DNA of 64,000 nucleotides, from NCBI RefSeq assembly GCF_014962245.1, contig NZ_CP063144.1:424582-488581 (forward strand), given 5' to 3'. The position numbers and the translations under genes are program-made. Positions within the stretch are counted from its first letter, which is position 1. Each line of letters opens with the position of its first letter. The notes under the pieces are model-generated. The model made no database searches. It was not told the DNA's origin and saw only the letters and a list, made by a program, of their open reading frames with translations. The stretch is from Thermosphaera aggregans. GTDB lineage: Archaea; Thermoproteota; Thermoprotei_A; Sulfolobales; Desulfurococcaceae. Positions 24,592 through 34,805 of the stretch are shown one piece after another.

Positions 24592-25486
24592 CCTTCCCCC
24601 TTATCAGGTTGAAGAAGAATTCTTCGAGGCTTCTCTCCTCACTCCTAACCTCCTGTACGCTGAAGCCGCTCTCCACGAGCTCCTTGACGATTACGCTTGG
24701 GGAAGCGTTTAAGCCTGAGACCACCACGTACTCACCCCTGGTTTCAACCCGTCCATACTTCTCGAGAATGCTGAGGGATTCCTCAACCCTGTCAATCTTC
24801 ATGATCAGGGATGGTTTAGCCATGTTCACGATCTCGCTCATCATGTAGACACCGATGATCTTGCCCTTATGGATGAATACTACCTTGTCAGCTATTCCTT
24901 CAACCTCGCTTAATATGTGTGAGGAGAATAATACAGCCTTACCCTGCTTCTTAAACTTCACGGCTAGATCTCTGAAGAAAACTATTCCCTTAGGGTCCAG
25001 GCCGTTTAAAACCTCGTCGAAAATGAAGTTTGGGGGGTCGTTGATCAGTGAGACCGCTAGGGCGAAGCGCTTCTTCATTCCCTGCGAGTAAGCGGCAAGC
25101 TTCATGTTCAACGCGTCTCCAAGACCCAGCATCTCTAAAGCCTCTCTCCCCATTCTCTTCGCCTCGGTAGGCGGTATGCCGTAGTAGCCTGCTAGGTACA
25201 CGTAGTAGTCCAGCGCCTTAAAGTCTGTTTCAAAAATGGGAAGCTCTGGAACCCACCCGATCCTTTCAGAAGCTTTTTTCTTATCCCTCGTCACCGATAA
25301 GCCGTCGATTAACACGTCCCCGGAATCCGGGGGCAGTACTCCAACAGCTATTCTAATAGTTGTGGTCTTGCCAGCACCGTTCAAGCCTACGTAGCCCGTT
25401 ATCTCCCCGTTATACACTTTAAATGAGACGTTGTCAAGGGCTTTAAGCCTGCCAAAGGATTTTGAAACACTGTTAACCTCAATCAA
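24584..25486 (-). CDS. ABC transporter ATP-binding protein (ABC-2 exporter type)
   Basis: Motor subunit of the exporter, 300 aa from TTG 25486, which has AAAAGGTG 9 nt upstream; a longer in-frame start exists but extends past the usual N-terminus (LIEVNSVSKSFG). Walker A GLNGAGKTTT, Q-loop WVPELP, signature YSQGMKKR, Walker B NFIFDEVLNGLD, and H-loop FSSHIL. The C-terminal region (200-300) is the extra domain of this ATPase class. Divergent from the DMT gene across a promoter-rich gap. Confidence 0.9.
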   Translation of the reverse strand: MIEVNSVSKSFGRLKALDNVSFKVYNGEITGYVGLNGAGKTTTIRIAVGVLPPDSGDVLIDGLSVTRDKKKASERIGWVPELPIFETDFKALDYYVYLAGYYGIPPTEAKRMGREALEMLGLGDALNMKLAAYSQGMKKRFALAVSLINDPPNFIFDEVLNGLDPKGIVFFRDLAVKFKKQGKAVLFSSHILSEVEGIADKVVFIHKGKIIGVYMMSEIVNMAKPSLIMKIDRVEESLSILEKYGRVETRGEYVVVSGLNASPSVIVKELVESGFSVQEVRSEERSLEEFFFNLIRGKGE

Positions 25487-25686
25487 GCATTTACACCTTT
25501 TACTTGCTAGTAATAACCTCTCCACGTCTTATAAAATTTTAAAAGAAACCCTTCCTCCTGTGGAATCCTTCACATCTTGTAAGATTCCTTGACACGTAAT
25601 TATTTCAAACAATGTATAAGTATAAACGTCTCTTCTGTATATTCTTTAAGAGCGAATAAGTATGCATATGAAGAAGGGTGGTTAAA

Positions 25687-26541
25687 GTGGATTATCTCGC
25701 ACCAATAGTGGCATCGCTGATGTGGAGCTTGAACCCTGCCGTAATTTCTAAGTACAGGGAGCATATTAAGCCGGTGCTTTTCACCGGGTTCAGGGCTCTC
25801 ACAGCTCTTGCATCACTCATCCCTTTCGCGCTGATCAATAGTCATGGCTTTCCAGGGTTTACGGAAGCTGGTGTCGCAGTCATTCTGGCCTCGGCTCTGC
25901 TAGGGCCCGGAATAGGGGACGCTTCATACACTAAAGCTATTCAACTCCTCGGCGGCTCCCTCGCGGTGATAATAAGTTATACGTACATCTTCGTCTCCCA
26001 ATTCGTAGCGGCGGTTTTCCTGAACGAGCCCTTAAGGCTTCCGGTTGTTGCCGGCAGCTTGACGGCCTTCCTAGGCATTGTCCTAGCATCTTCAAACGGC
26101 AACGGGGGAAGGTTTAACGTGAAGGGTGTTGCATACGCTGTTGTTGCCTCTATTTCATGGGGTCTTGCAACATCTATGATTAAGGTGGCCCTCCTATACG
26201 CTGACACCTTAACCCTCACCGTGATGAGGCTCGGGTTCATAGCAGTCTTCTTCATCCCCGCCGGCCTGATCGTGGAAGGGGGTCCTGGGAAAGGGGATTC
26301 GAAGCCTTTGATCAAGGCTTCGCTCATAACAGGGGTTTTAGGGTGGAGTATTGGAATGCTCCTTTTCATCTACTCTATAAACAAGTTAGGTGTTTCAGCC
26401 ACTGCGGTAGCCACCGCGCTAACCCCGGTGCTATCCCAGCTAACTGTCAAGCTCCTGTCCAGGGAGAAGCCGACGCTGAGAACTGTTGGAGGAGCACTGC
26501 TTATTTCTTCAGGAATAATTATATCCCTCCTTTCTCCTTGA
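25687..26541 (+). CDS. EamA/DMT-family transporter
   Basis: Ten-helix drug/metabolite-type transporter with two EamA domains (about residues 4-135 and 147-280), 284 aa. The GTG at 25687 is favoured because GGGTGG lies just before it; GTG 25678 is also in frame. Motifs include WSLNPAVISKYREHIKP near the start and WGLATSMIKVALLYAD opening the second domain. The family exports or imports amino acids, nucleosides or other small molecules; the substrate cannot be predicted. Confidence 0.85.
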   Translation: MDYLAPIVASLMWSLNPAVISKYREHIKPVLFTGFRALTALASLIPFALINSHGFPGFTEAGVAVILASALLGPGIGDASYTKAIQLLGGSLAVIISYTYIFVSQFVAAVFLNEPLRLPVVAGSLTAFLGIVLASSNGNGGRFNVKGVAYAVVASISWGLATSMIKVALLYADTLTLTVMRLGFIAVFFIPAGLIVEGGPGKGDSKPLIKASLITGVLGWSIGMLLFIYSINKLGVSATAVATALTPVLSQLTVKLLSREKPTLRTVGGALLISSGIIISLLSP

Positions 26542-26606
26542 AAAAGAGTTTAAATTACTGTTTAATCGTAAAATCCCTTTGAAGAGTAATACGGTGATGA
26601 TGTAGC

Positions 26607-27104
26607 TTGAAATACCCGCTGGACAGGATATGCGTTAAAAGCGGCATCTTATGCCCTAGCTGCCAGCGTAAAGTGGAGACAGGCGTTGTCGATATTGATG
26701 AGGTTAAAGTGATGAAGGCTTTAATGGATATTGAGGAAAAGCACAAGGTCTTGAGGAACGGGGAGTATGTGAAATCTTTCATGGCAGGTGATCAATTCAT
26801 ACTGATACTCCGCGACGGCGTGGAGCAGGCCGAGCTTGAGGAGGTTTCAAAACACCTTAGCAGGGAGCTTGACGCTAAGGTTAAAATAATTGTTGAGACA
26901 GGCGATATGAGAAGGCTTATTGAGCAGGTGATCAGTCCTGCATCACTCCTCGGCGTGAACCAGGTCTGGCTCCCCGATGGAACGGAAATCGTTAACGTAA
27001 GGGTTCCGAGGAGGGATCGAAGATTTTTGGAGAAAAATAGAACCACGTTCGAGGAGTTAATAGCTAAGTTAACCGGCAGGAAGGCCAGGATTGTTTTCGA
27101 GTAA
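26607..27104 (+). CDS. KH-domain, NusA-like RNA-binding protein with N-terminal CxxC
   Basis: 165 aa from TTG 26607, with GGTGATG upstream. It begins MKYPLDRICVKSGILCPSCQ, a CxxC pair plus an earlier Cys typical of a crenarchaeal family annotated as NusA-related transcription elongation factor. The middle is alpha/beta and the last third resembles a KH fold (SLLGVNQVWLPDGTEIVNVR then a basic helix). It is smaller than archaeal NusA with two KH domains. The role in transcription is a family-level inference. Confidence 0.7.
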   Translation: MKYPLDRICVKSGILCPSCQRKVETGVVDIDEVKVMKALMDIEEKHKVLRNGEYVKSFMAGDQFILILRDGVEQAELEEVSKHLSRELDAKVKIIVETGDMRRLIEQVISPASLLGVNQVWLPDGTEIVNVRVPRRDRRFLEKNRTTFEELIAKLTGRKARIVFE

Positions 27105-27112
27105 TAAGAGAT

Positions 27113-28204
27113 TTATTTTAAAACCAAGTTCTCCTTAAACAACTCCCTTAACACCATGCTCGCATAGAATCCTTGTTTCAGGAAGAAGCCTATCTCTAGG
27201 AGATTGTTGGCATGCTTTAAGCTGATGTTGGATGGCTTGAACAACCCCGTCCTCCACCAGCATCCCAGCTCGCTAATCCTGTCAGGGTTTAAGCCCTCCT
27301 TCTCGAAGAGATCCGTGTAAAGCGTTGAGCCCTCCTCACCGCAGCCAGGGGCTGGAAGCACCCTGTTTAGACAGCCCCACCCGCACGTGTCGACCAGCTT
27401 GTTTAAGAGAAGATTGTAAAGGTAGCTAGCGTAAGCCTCCACAAGGATTCTCGACGTTGATTTCTGCACAAGCTCTAAACCCTTGGATAGTGGTGATTCA
27501 ACATATAGTTTCTCGTAAAACAGTCTCCCCGGGAATGATCCTTTAATCCTTGCAACAGCACTGTTCATTTTTTCCCATGGATAATGCTCTCTCAGGAAGA
27601 ACCTGCTGAACCGGTCCTCCCTTCCAAGAAGAATCTGCTTGCCTAGCAGGTGGCTTATCGGCCTCTCAACCCCGAATCGCTGATACCCGTAGTATGATGG
27701 CAACCCCGAAGCAACGATAAGCCTGAGCAAATCCTCGGCAATACTGTAATCGCCGGGTCTTGAAGCCTCCAGGGTTATCTTAAACCTGTTCCCGACTAGT
27801 GATTTTCTCGTGGGCTTCGCACGTGCGAAGCCTATTAGGAGAGCGGCGTAGTTTTCGCCACAAATTTCCTTAAGATCGTTGCTAACCAGGGTTTTCTTGA
27901 CGAAGAAGAACTGGGTGCTTGTGGACTCCTTATCCTTCAACCCAAGGTGAATAATGTTGGAGTCAGGAATCCCGATCTGTTTTGCGAGAAGCCTTTTAAC
28001 GCGTAAAGTATCCATAGACCTCTTAGTGACCCTGAATACCGCGTACTCGCCTTTCTCCCTGTTAAAGCCTAGTTCTTGAAAGTTGACAACCTCCTCCACG
28101 GTGAACGTGTCAGGGGTGATCTTGAGCTCGGTGCTTATTTTCCGATGCGTGAGAACGTGCTTCAACCCAGTCACGTAATCTAATGGATGAGGGTAGTAGG
28201 TCAA
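27113..28204 (-). CDS. truD: tRNA pseudouridine synthase TruD/Pus7 family
   Basis: Pseudouridine synthase, 363 aa. The catalytic motif is in [15 protein letters not shown] (Asp of GLKDK, about residue 91), preceded by the family N-terminus (ADTF-like segment [12 protein letters not shown]). The TRUD insertion domain contains [17 protein letters not shown]. In archaea the enzyme modifies tRNA U13 and/or U35. TTG start at 28204 overlaps the Pth2 stop, so the two tRNA-related genes are coupled. Confidence 0.92.
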   Translation of the reverse strand: MTYYPHPLDYVTGLKHVLTHRKISTELKITPDTFTVEEVVNFQELGFNREKGEYAVFRVTKRSMDTLRVKRLLAKQIGIPDSNIIHLGLKDKESTSTQFFFVKKTLVSNDLKEICGENYAALLIGFARAKPTRKSLVGNRFKITLEASRPGDYSIAEDLLRLIVASGLPSYYGYQRFGVERPISHLLGKQILLGREDRFSRFFLREHYPWEKMNSAVARIKGSFPGRLFYEKLYVESPLSKGLELVQKSTSRILVEAYASYLYNLLLNKLVDTCGWGCLNRVLPAPGCGEEGSTLYTDLFEKEGLNPDRISELGCWWRTGLFKPSNISLKHANNLLEIGFFLKQGFYASMVLRELFKENLVLK

Positions 28205-28548
28205 AGAAGCTTCAACCCGCCTGTTAGCTTGTCAACAGCCTCATCAGGCGCTGGACCTATTGCAACGGCCGTTGTCGTTCCCGGAGGCAGCTCGGTCAGC
28301 CCAGCGTCTTTGATCAAGGATGCTGGAAGCCCACTCCTCACCGCTTTCTCATACAGCTGGACGAGCTCGGCCTCGCCTGGAACCTTTACCACAACTTTCT
28401 TCTGCCCACTACTCCACCATTCTTCAAACCATTCCCTTCTCGAACGGTATGCTTCGAAAGCAGCTGTCACCGACGCGTGGGCAACCTGTACGGCAAGCTT
28501 TCCCTTGCTCATCCCGAGATCGCTTCTAACAATTATAACCTGTTTCAA
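28201..28548 (-). CDS. pth2: Peptidyl-tRNA hydrolase, Pth2 type
   Basis: Releases peptides from stalled peptidyl-tRNA. 115 aa, the normal archaeal length. N-terminal [20 protein letters not shown] contains the conserved basic active-site residues, followed by [12 protein letters not shown] and the C-terminal loop [22 protein letters not shown] start at 28548. It forms an overlapping pair with truD. Confidence 0.95.
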   Translation of the reverse strand: MKQVIIVRSDLGMSKGKLAVQVAHASVTAAFEAYRSRREWFEEWWSSGQKKVVVKVPGEAELVQLYEKAVRSGLPASLIKDAGLTELPPGTTTAVAIGPAPDEAVDKLTGGLKLL

Positions 28549-28632
28549 TCCGTTAAACCCTCAACAAGAATTATTAAATACTCCTCATATATTAGTTCCC
28601 GCTGGATTATTCAATGCTTGGATGTGGACTTG

Positions 28633-29301
28633 ATGAGTGCTAAATCGTGTTTCACAATCCTGACACTACTATTTTTAGCCATGGCCTCAACGGCTAGCGC
28701 GCAAGGCGTGGAGCCTGTTTACGGCCCTGGAGACTTCTTCAACTACGAGTACACTGTAACGCTTTCACGAAGTAATCAGTTCTGCACGGTTAAAGTTTTT
28801 CTTACGGTTAGAGTGGAGAGCGTGTCATATCCTTTTGTGGAGTACAGTATTGGCGATCACAGGAGGATTAGATTAACCGGTGACTGCGAGGTTTTCGGCC
28901 TAAGCCTGGAGATGGTTGAGAACAGTTTCAGGGATAGCAAGGGTGTTGACAGGCTGGATGCTGAGCCCTCATCATCCTACATAGGATTCTTCGCCAACCC
29001 CTCGTATACTGGCGAGTTCGCGGAGAGTTATCAGGCAGCAACAGGTTTCTCAAATGTTACAGCCAAGTATGTCAACGGCGTGCTGATAAGGTACGTTGAG
29101 CTAACCGAGACCTTCTTCTTCAACAGTGTGGCAATCCTAGAACTACTTTCGACAAGCGCATACTACAGGGTTAACCCAGCCCTTGCCCCTATGGGTTTGG
29201 CAGCGGTAACAGTTGGCTTCACCCTTGGGCTAATTGCGATAACTTACCTGCGGAAGAGCAAGAGCCTGCAAGTTGCTGAGGGAATATTTTTAATACCTTA
29301 A
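28633..29301 (+). CDS. Exported membrane-anchored protein of unknown function
   Basis: 222 aa from ATG 28633, chosen because a signal peptide starts there (CFTILTLLFLAMASTASAQG); the frame is open further upstream but encodes no sensible N-terminus and crosses the divergent pth2 promoter. The ectodomain is beta-rich with two Cys (about 46 and 80) that may form a disulfide. A C-terminal helix (LAAVTVGFTLGLIAITYL) and basic tail anchor it. No family recognised. Confidence 0.7.
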   Translation: MSAKSCFTILTLLFLAMASTASAQGVEPVYGPGDFFNYEYTVTLSRSNQFCTVKVFLTVRVESVSYPFVEYSIGDHRRIRLTGDCEVFGLSLEMVENSFRDSKGVDRLDAEPSSSYIGFFANPSYTGEFAESYQAATGFSNVTAKYVNGVLIRYVELTETFFFNSVAILELLSTSAYYRVNPALAPMGLAAVTVGFTLGLIAITYLRKSKSLQVAEGIFLIP

Positions 29302-29343
29302 TCACGTTTAAACTGTTGATTGCTTAAGCATGGTGGTTGCTAC

Positions 29344-29565
29344 ATGGTTGCACAGTACAGTTTAACGCAGCAGGCCGGCATCGTTGTTGAAGAAGCAGCG
29401 TCACCTCCGGTGTGCGATAGCTGCCACAGGATCATGGAGCCCGGGGACTATGGTACGGAGTTCATGTGCCCTAACTGCGGGAAGGTATTGATCCGTAGAT
29501 GTAAGAGGTGCAGGCAGCAAGCAGTTGAGTACGCCTGCCCTAACTGCGGGTTCAGGGGTCCTTGA
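29344..29565 (+). CDS. Small zinc-ribbon protein (HVO_2753-like)
   Basis: 73 aa from ATG 29344 with GGTGG upstream. Two zinc sites are made from CDSCH, CPNCG, CKRCR and CPNCG, the tandem treble-clef arrangement of the small archaeal HVO_2753-type zinc-finger family. It sits 13 nt before the EF-1-beta gene, a common archaeal pairing, which suggests a translation-linked role. Biochemical function unknown to me. Confidence 0.85.
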   Translation: MVAQYSLTQQAGIVVEEAASPPVCDSCHRIMEPGDYGTEFMCPNCGKVLIRRCKRCRQQAVEYACPNCGFRGP

Positions 29566-29578
29566 AGAGGTGGTGTGA

Positions 29579-29851
29579 ATGGCTCAGGTTGCTGTAGTGG
29601 TTAAAATCCTCCCAGAAGACGTGGAGACGCCGTTGAACGAGTTGAAAGCCCGGATAGAGCAGAGCCTGCCGCAGGGATATCAGGTGAAGGCTAGCGATGA
29701 GGAACCCATAGCCTTCGGATTGAAAGCTCTCCGCTTGTTAATAGCTATGCCTGAGGAAACCGAGGGCGGTACAGAGCCCTTGGAGAACCTTTTAATGAGT
29801 ATTCCAGGCATCAGCCAGGTCGAGGTTGAAGCTGTTTACAGGCTTCCTTAG
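29579..29851 (+). CDS. Elongation factor 1-beta (aEF-1B)
   Basis: Guanine-nucleotide exchange factor for aEF-1A, 90 aa, the standard archaeal length. VAVVVKILPEDVETPLNELK at the start and the conserved IAFGLKALRLLIAMPE core are clear; the domain ends VEVEAVYRL. It follows the zinc-ribbon gene by 13 nt. Confidence 0.95.
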   Translation: MAQVAVVVKILPEDVETPLNELKARIEQSLPQGYQVKASDEEPIAFGLKALRLLIAMPEETEGGTEPLENLLMSIPGISQVEVEAVYRLP

Positions 29852-29852
29852 T

Positions 29853-29863
29853 AATTTCTTATA
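29853..29863 (+). promoter_or_regulatory. Putative TATA box for cdc48
   Basis: TTCTTATATTA lies about 35 nt before TTG 29894, predicting an mRNA with almost no leader. No SD precedes the TTG. Confidence 0.4.
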
Positions 29864-29893
29864 TTAAGGGTTTTTCACACTCAACATTATAGG

Positions 29894-32116
29894 TTGTTAA
29901 CGCTGGTGCTTGATTTGGCAGGGAATAAGTTGAGAATACCTCTAAGAGTACTAGACGCTGATAGAAGGGACCTACATAAAGGAATAGCGAGGCTGGACCC
30001 TGAGGTAATGGATAAGCACGGTATATTGGAAGGAGACCTCCTCCTCGTTGAGGGAGAGTCGGAGACGGCCGTGATAGCTGCTGCAAGCAGGGACCAGGAT
30101 AGGGGTTTGGGCGTAATAAGGCTTGACCCGGTTACCAGGAAGAACGCGGGCGTGAACATTAACGAGGTTGTTTTCGTGGAGAAGGTTGAGAAACAGTACG
30201 CCCAGGTGGTTAAGCTAGCTCCAACCAATTACTTCGCACCCGCTGACCCAAGCGTGGTGGAAGAGGTTAAGAGGAGGATTATTGGAAGGCCCTTGATGGA
30301 GGATAATGAAATCCACGTAGTCATAATGGAGATGAGCATTCCTTTCAGAGTTGTCACCTTGAAGCCGAAGGGGCCTGTGATAGTTTCTGACGAAACAGAG
30401 CTCTACATTTTCGAGGAGCCTGTCGGGGAGGTTCCGAGAGTAACGTATGAAGACATTGGCGGATTAGGCAACGTGATCGAGAAGATTAGGGAGATGGTTG
30501 AGCTACCGCTCAAGTACAGGAAAGTGTTTAGGAAGCTGAACATAGACCCGCCTAAGGGAATACTCCTGTACGGTCCCCCAGGCACTGGCAAGACATTGCT
30601 TGCTAAGGCGTTGGCTAACGAGGCTAACGCGTACTTCATCGTGATCAATGGTCCAGAAATTATGAGCAAGTACTACGGTGAGTCGGAGCAGAGGCTTAGG
30701 GAGATCTTCAAGCTAGCGAGGAAGAAGGCTAAGAAGAACCCTGCAATAATATTCATAGACGAGTTAGACGCTATTGCGCCGAAGCGGGATGAGGTCATAG
30801 GCGAGGTTGAGAGGAGGGTTGTCGCCCAGCTCCTAGCCTTACTTGACGGGTTAGAGAGCAGGGGGAACGTCATAGTGATAGCGGCTACGAACAGGCCTAA
30901 TGCTGTCGACCCTGCTTTGAGGAGGCCTGGCAGGTTTGACAGGGAGATTGAAATACCTATGCCAGATAAGAAGGGCAGGCTGGAAATACTTCAAATCCAC
31001 ACGAGGAGGCTTGTTAAATCTGGCATCCTCGGCGAGGATGTCGACCTGGTCAAGCTCGCAGAGATGACCCACGGGTACACCGGCGCTGATCTCGCCGCCC
31101 TGGTTAAGGAGGCTGTCCTGCATGCTTTGAGAAGGTATGTGCCTCTTGAAAAGTCCAATCCGCCTACACCAGAAGAGGTTTTAGAAAAGGTTAAGGTTAC
31201 TTTTGAAGACTTCATGTTCGCGTATAAGAGCATCGTACCCAGCGGTCTAAGAGAGATATATGTCGAGGTCCCGGAGGTTCACTGGAGCGATATAGGAGGG
31301 CTTCATGAAGTGAAGCAGGCTTTAAAGGAGAGTGTTGAATGGCCCTTGAGAATGCCCGAGGTGTTCGAGAAGTTCGGGATCAAGCCTCCGAAAGGCATAC
31401 TGCTCTATGGGCCTCCCGGATGCGGAAAAACGCTCCTCGCCAAGGCTGTTGCAACCGAGAGCGGCGCCAACTTCATAGCTGTTCGCGGCGCCGAGATCAT
31501 GAGCAAGTGGGTTGGAGAGTCTGAGCGTGCTGTGAGGGAGATCTTCCGGAAAGCCAGGCTACATGCACCCACGGTTGTCTTCTTCGACGAGATAGATGCA
31601 ATAGCCTCGCTGAGAGGTGCCGAGCTGGACTCTGGAGTATCTGAGAGGGTTGTAACACAGTTGATTACTGAGATGGATGGTATTCAGAAGCTTGAAAACG
31701 TCGTTGTGATAGCGGCAACCAATAGACCTGACCTAATAGATCCCGCGTTGCTGAGGCCTGGAAGGCTTGAAAAGCTCATCTATGTTCCCCCGCCAGACTA
31801 TGACGCGAGACTTGAAATACTCAGGATCCAGACAAGAAGCATACCCTTGTCAAGGGATGTAGACCTCCGGGAGATCGCCCGGAGAACAGAGGGGTACAGC
31901 GGCGCAGATGTTGAGGCGGTGGTTAGGGAAGCGGTCATGTCTGCTCTGAGAGAATCCCTCAACGTTAAGGAGGTATCAGTGAAGCATTTCAACAGGGCGT
32001 TAGAGATTATTAAGCCAAGCATTAATGATAATATGTTGAGATATTACCTGGAATGGGGGGTTAGGGCGAGGCAGCAACTCCCCAGGTCTCACTTAAAGCC
32101 TCAGGTTTACGTTTAA
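29894..32116 (+). CDS. cdc48: CDC48/VCP-type AAA+ ATPase
   Basis: Hexameric unfoldase, 740 aa. An N-domain (double-psi barrel plus beta-clam) spans about residues 1-185. D1 AAA domain has Walker A GPPGTGKT (about 227) and Walker [12 protein letters not shown]2 has GPPGCGKT (about 506) and [10 protein letters not shown]. Both have arginine-finger regions ([17 protein letters not shown] and [17 protein letters not shown]). In archaea it feeds the proteasome and extracts proteins from complexes. TTG 29894 is the upstream-most start; GTG 29906 is possible. The winged-helix gene follows within 11 nt. Confidence 0.96.
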   Translation: MLTLVLDLAGNKLRIPLRVLDADRRDLHKGIARLDPEVMDKHGILEGDLLLVEGESETAVIAAASRDQDRGLGVIRLDPVTRKNAGVNINEVVFVEKVEKQYAQVVKLAPTNYFAPADPSVVEEVKRRIIGRPLMEDNEIHVVIMEMSIPFRVVTLKPKGPVIVSDETELYIFEEPVGEVPRVTYEDIGGLGNVIEKIREMVELPLKYRKVFRKLNIDPPKGILLYGPPGTGKTLLAKALANEANAYFIVINGPEIMSKYYGESEQRLREIFKLARKKAKKNPAIIFIDELDAIAPKRDEVIGEVERRVVAQLLALLDGLESRGNVIVIAATNRPNAVDPALRRPGRFDREIEIPMPDKKGRLEILQIHTRRLVKSGILGEDVDLVKLAEMTHGYTGADLAALVKEAVLHALRRYVPLEKSNPPTPEEVLEKVKVTFEDFMFAYKSIVPSGLREIYVEVPEVHWSDIGGLHEVKQALKESVEWPLRMPEVFEKFGIKPPKGILLYGPPGCGKTLLAKAVATESGANFIAVRGAEIMSKWVGESERAVREIFRKARLHAPTVVFFDEIDAIASLRGAELDSGVSERVVTQLITEMDGIQKLENVVVIAATNRPDLIDPALLRPGRLEKLIYVPPPDYDARLEILRIQTRSIPLSRDVDLREIARRTEGYSGADVEAVVREAVMSALRESLNVKEVSVKHFNRALEIIKPSINDNMLRYYLEWGVRARQQLPRSHLKPQVYV

Positions 32117-32127
32117 GGTGGTTGTTA

Positions 32128-32385
32128 ATGAAGTATAACCCGGGCTACTGGCGTCTTACCCCTCTTTTCAGACTGATCCTGGAGATCGTGATCGACCATC
32201 CGGAGGGAGTCTCGGAGTCCGACCTGATAGATATCTTGAAGAAGGAGCACGAGGTCGAGGTGGGGAAGGCGGAGCTCTACAAAGCCTTGATGAAGCTGGA
32301 GCTATCGGGTTATATCCAGGTAGAGCCTGTTGGAAAAGAATTCGTTATACGGCTTTCACCATCCTTTCCCGAGCTTTTTAAGTGA
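32128..32385 (+). CDS. Small winged-helix protein
   Basis: 85 aa from ATG 32128 with GGTGG 7 nt upstream. The pattern of three helices followed by a beta wing (LILEIVIDHPEGVSESDLID, ELYKALMKLELSGYIQVEPV) fits a winged-helix DNA-binding fold without extra domains. It is 11 nt after cdc48 and may be co-transcribed, then is followed by fen1. Specific target unknown. Confidence 0.78.
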   Translation: MKYNPGYWRLTPLFRLILEIVIDHPEGVSESDLIDILKKEHEVEVGKAELYKALMKLELSGYIQVEPVGKEFVIRLSPSFPELFK

Positions 32386-32433
32386 ATAGTTTTAAATGTT
32401 TTAAACAACTATTTTAATGATCGTGGGAGAGAC

Positions 32434-33495
32434 ATGGGAGTAAACCTTAAAGACCTCATACCAGAGGATGCCAAGATCATTATTGAGAACATGCGCTCAT
32501 TGAAGGGGAAGGTTATCGCGATAGATGCCTACAATGCCCTGTACCAGTTCCTAGCAGCCATAAGGCAGCCGGATGGAACCCCTCTAATGGATTCCCAGGG
32601 CAGGATCACGAGCCACTTGAGCGGGCTTTTCTACAGGACTATAAACCTTGTTGAGGAAGGCTTGAAAATAGTTTACGTGTTTGACGGGAAGCCCCCTGAG
32701 CTTAAAGCTAGGGAGCTTGAGCGCAGGAGAGCGTTGAAGGAGGAGTCTGCTAGAAAGTATGAGGCTGCTGTTGAAGCAGGTGATTTGGAAGCGGCTAGAA
32801 GATACGCGATGATGGCTTCGAAGCTGACTGATGAGATGGTTAAGGAGGCTAAAAAGCTCTTAGACGCTCTCGGAGTTCCCTACGTTCAGGCACCAGCCGA
32901 GGGTGAGGCCCAGGCAGCATACCTTGTTAAGAAGGGCGACGCCTACGCTTCCGCAAGCCAGGACTACGATAGCCTCCTCTTCGGCTCCCCCAGGCTGATA
33001 AGGAATCTCACTATTAGCGGGAAGAGAAAGCTTCCGAGAAGAGAGGAATACATCGAGGTCAAGCCTGAGATGATAGAGCTTAACACGTTGCTCTCCAAGC
33101 TTAACCTGACCCTGGAGAACCTTGTAGATATAGGGATTCTGGTAGGCACGGATTATAATCCGGAAGGCTTCGAAGGGATAGGGGTTAAGAAAGCCTACCA
33201 GCTCGTCAAAACATACGGGTCGATCGAGAAGATTCCTAAAGCCTTGCTCAAGTCCAGCGTAGAGGTTGATGTCCTAGAGATTAAGAAATACTTCCTCCAA
33301 CCCCCTGTTACAGACTCGTACAAGATAGAGTGGAGGGAGCCCGATGAGAAACTGGTTTTCGAGATCCTTGTTAACGAGCACGATTTTAGCGAGGATAGAG
33401 TGAAGAACGCGCTTGAAAGATTTACTAAAGCATACAAGGAGAATATTAAAGGAGTTCAGACCGGGCTGGGCAAGTGGTTTGCCAAGCCCTCCTAG
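32434..33495 (+). CDS. fen: Flap endonuclease FEN-1
   Basis: Structure-specific nuclease that removes 5' flaps in replication and repair. 353 aa. N-domain starts VIAIDAYNALYQFL with the metal-binding Asp; arch region contains ELERRRALKEESARKYEAA; I-domain has PAEGEAQAAYLVKKGDAYAS and SQDYDSLLFG (acidic catalytic residues), then GTDYNPEGFEGIGVKKA helix-two-turn-helix. The C-terminus is a PCNA-interacting box, QTGLGKWF. Confidence 0.97.
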   Translation: MGVNLKDLIPEDAKIIIENMRSLKGKVIAIDAYNALYQFLAAIRQPDGTPLMDSQGRITSHLSGLFYRTINLVEEGLKIVYVFDGKPPELKARELERRRALKEESARKYEAAVEAGDLEAARRYAMMASKLTDEMVKEAKKLLDALGVPYVQAPAEGEAQAAYLVKKGDAYASASQDYDSLLFGSPRLIRNLTISGKRKLPRREEYIEVKPEMIELNTLLSKLNLTLENLVDIGILVGTDYNPEGFEGIGVKKAYQLVKTYGSIEKIPKALLKSSVEVDVLEIKKYFLQPPVTDSYKIEWREPDEKLVFEILVNEHDFSEDRVKNALERFTKAYKENIKGVQTGLGKWFAKPS

Positions 33496-33636
33496 CTTAC
33501 GCGTTGTTAACAGGTAGGTTCAAAACATTTAAATCGAGAAAAACCACCCGCTCCGAACCCTATCCTCAACCTATGCTAAGAAGTGGCAGGATCGCGTTTA
33601 TAGATATGTTTTAACATAAAATACTTTGTGAAGCTC

Positions 33637-34083
33637 ATGAGCGGTGAAAAACCCACAACCGCGTTCGTGCTGATGTTGCTTTCAGGCATTATCCTACTGC
33701 TCTTCGCGATACTAGCATTAGCGATAGGGGCCTTGCTACGCGCGGAGATTCCCCTTGAAGAATCAATGCCGCTTCCAACCGGTATGGGGTTCCTCACGGC
33801 TTTCGCGATAGGGACTGTGATGATAATAGTCGGGGCAATAGCCTTGTTAATTGGCTTGTTAATGATCGTTGCCGCTTTTAAGATTCGTAGTGGTGAACCC
33901 GGCAAGGTTAAAACCTGGTCTATAATAGGGATAATCCTTTCTATTGTAAGCCTGATCACTGTTGGCGGAGGATTCTACCTAAGCTTTGTCTTGGGCTTGA
34001 TAGGAGGGATTCTCGGATTAACGTGGAAGCCGCCGGAGAAACCCGTTGCACAGGAGCAAACCCCTCTCCCACCCCCAGTCTAA
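33637..34083 (+). CDS. Four-helix membrane protein, unknown function
   Basis: About 148 aa from ATG 33637 (GTG 33628 also in frame). Four hydrophobic helices: residues 8-34, 52-80, 91-112 and 115-131. The cytoplasmic tail is Pro-rich and ends EQTPLPPPV. The pattern resembles small DUF4064-like membrane proteins, but I do not recognise the family with certainty. It overlaps by 4 nt the convergent PCMT gene. Confidence 0.68.
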   Translation: MSGEKPTTAFVLMLLSGIILLLFAILALAIGALLRAEIPLEESMPLPTGMGFLTAFAIGTVMIIVGAIALLIGLLMIVAAFKIRSGEPGKVKTWSIIGIILSIVSLITVGGGFYLSFVLGLIGGILGLTWKPPEKPVAQEQTPLPPPV

Positions 34084-34763
34084 TTTTTCCACCTTTCCTC
34101 CACGCTCCATCCATACCTGCCTATTAAAGGGACGAACACGCATTCTATCCCCCACCGCTTATTTATTCTCCCATTCTTCTTCTCAACGATTAAGAGTCTT
34201 TGGAAATACCTGTCCCCCACCGGTGCTACCAGGATCCCGGGATCCCCTAGCTGCTCCAGCAGTGGCGGAGGAATATCCGGGGCTGCAGCAGTTACTATTA
34301 TTCTATCGTAGGGAGCAGCCTCCCTGTAGCCCAGTGTTCCATCGCCGACCAGTACCGTGACGTTTTCCGAGTATCCTGCTTTCTCAAGGTTTTTCCTAGC
34401 AAACGAGGCTAGCTCGCTGATTCTCTCAATACTGTACACGTGTCCTCCACCGGAGTCCTGCTTGGCAACTATTTCAGCCAGGACAGCGGCCTGATAACCC
34501 GACCCGGTTCCAATCTCTAACACCTTGTTGCCCGGCTCAGGATCCAGCTCCTCGGTCATTATGGCAACCATGTGTATAGCACTTATCGTCTGACCCCAGC
34601 CTATGGGTAGCGGGGTATCATGGTAGGCGTATTTCCTCATCGCCTCTGGGACGAACAACTCCCTCGGCACTGTTAGGAGAGCTTTAATGATCCTGGGGTT
34701 TCTCAAGTAGCCTGAGTCAACTAGGAGTTCGACAACTCTACTCCTCTGCTCGTGAAAGCTCAA
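34080..34763 (-). CDS. pcm: Protein-L-isoaspartate O-methyltransferase
   Basis: Repairs isomerised Asp/Asn residues in aged proteins, important at high temperature. 227 aa. SAM motif [19 protein letters not shown] (about residue 81), motif post-I YSIERI, and the substrate loop [18 protein letters not shown] (about residue 50). TTG start at 34763. Adjacent PCMT-like and tRNA-methylase genes are separately promoted. Confidence 0.95.
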   Translation of the reverse strand: MSFHEQRSRVVELLVDSGYLRNPRIIKALLTVPRELFVPEAMRKYAYHDTPLPIGWGQTISAIHMVAIMTEELDPEPGNKVLEIGTGSGYQAAVLAEIVAKQDSGGGHVYSIERISELASFARKNLEKAGYSENVTVLVGDGTLGYREAAPYDRIIVTAAAPDIPPPLLEQLGDPGILVAPVGDRYFQRLLIVEKKNGRINKRWGIECVFVPLIGRYGWSVEERWKN

Positions 34764-34805
34764 CGCGATCCCTTTGAAAATATTAGGTTTATGGTTTAAT
34801 TAAAC

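Noticed and set aside
26594-26600. GTGATGA before the KH/NusA-like gene as a box C
   Set aside because: No matching D boxes follow; it serves as the SD region of the gene at 26607.
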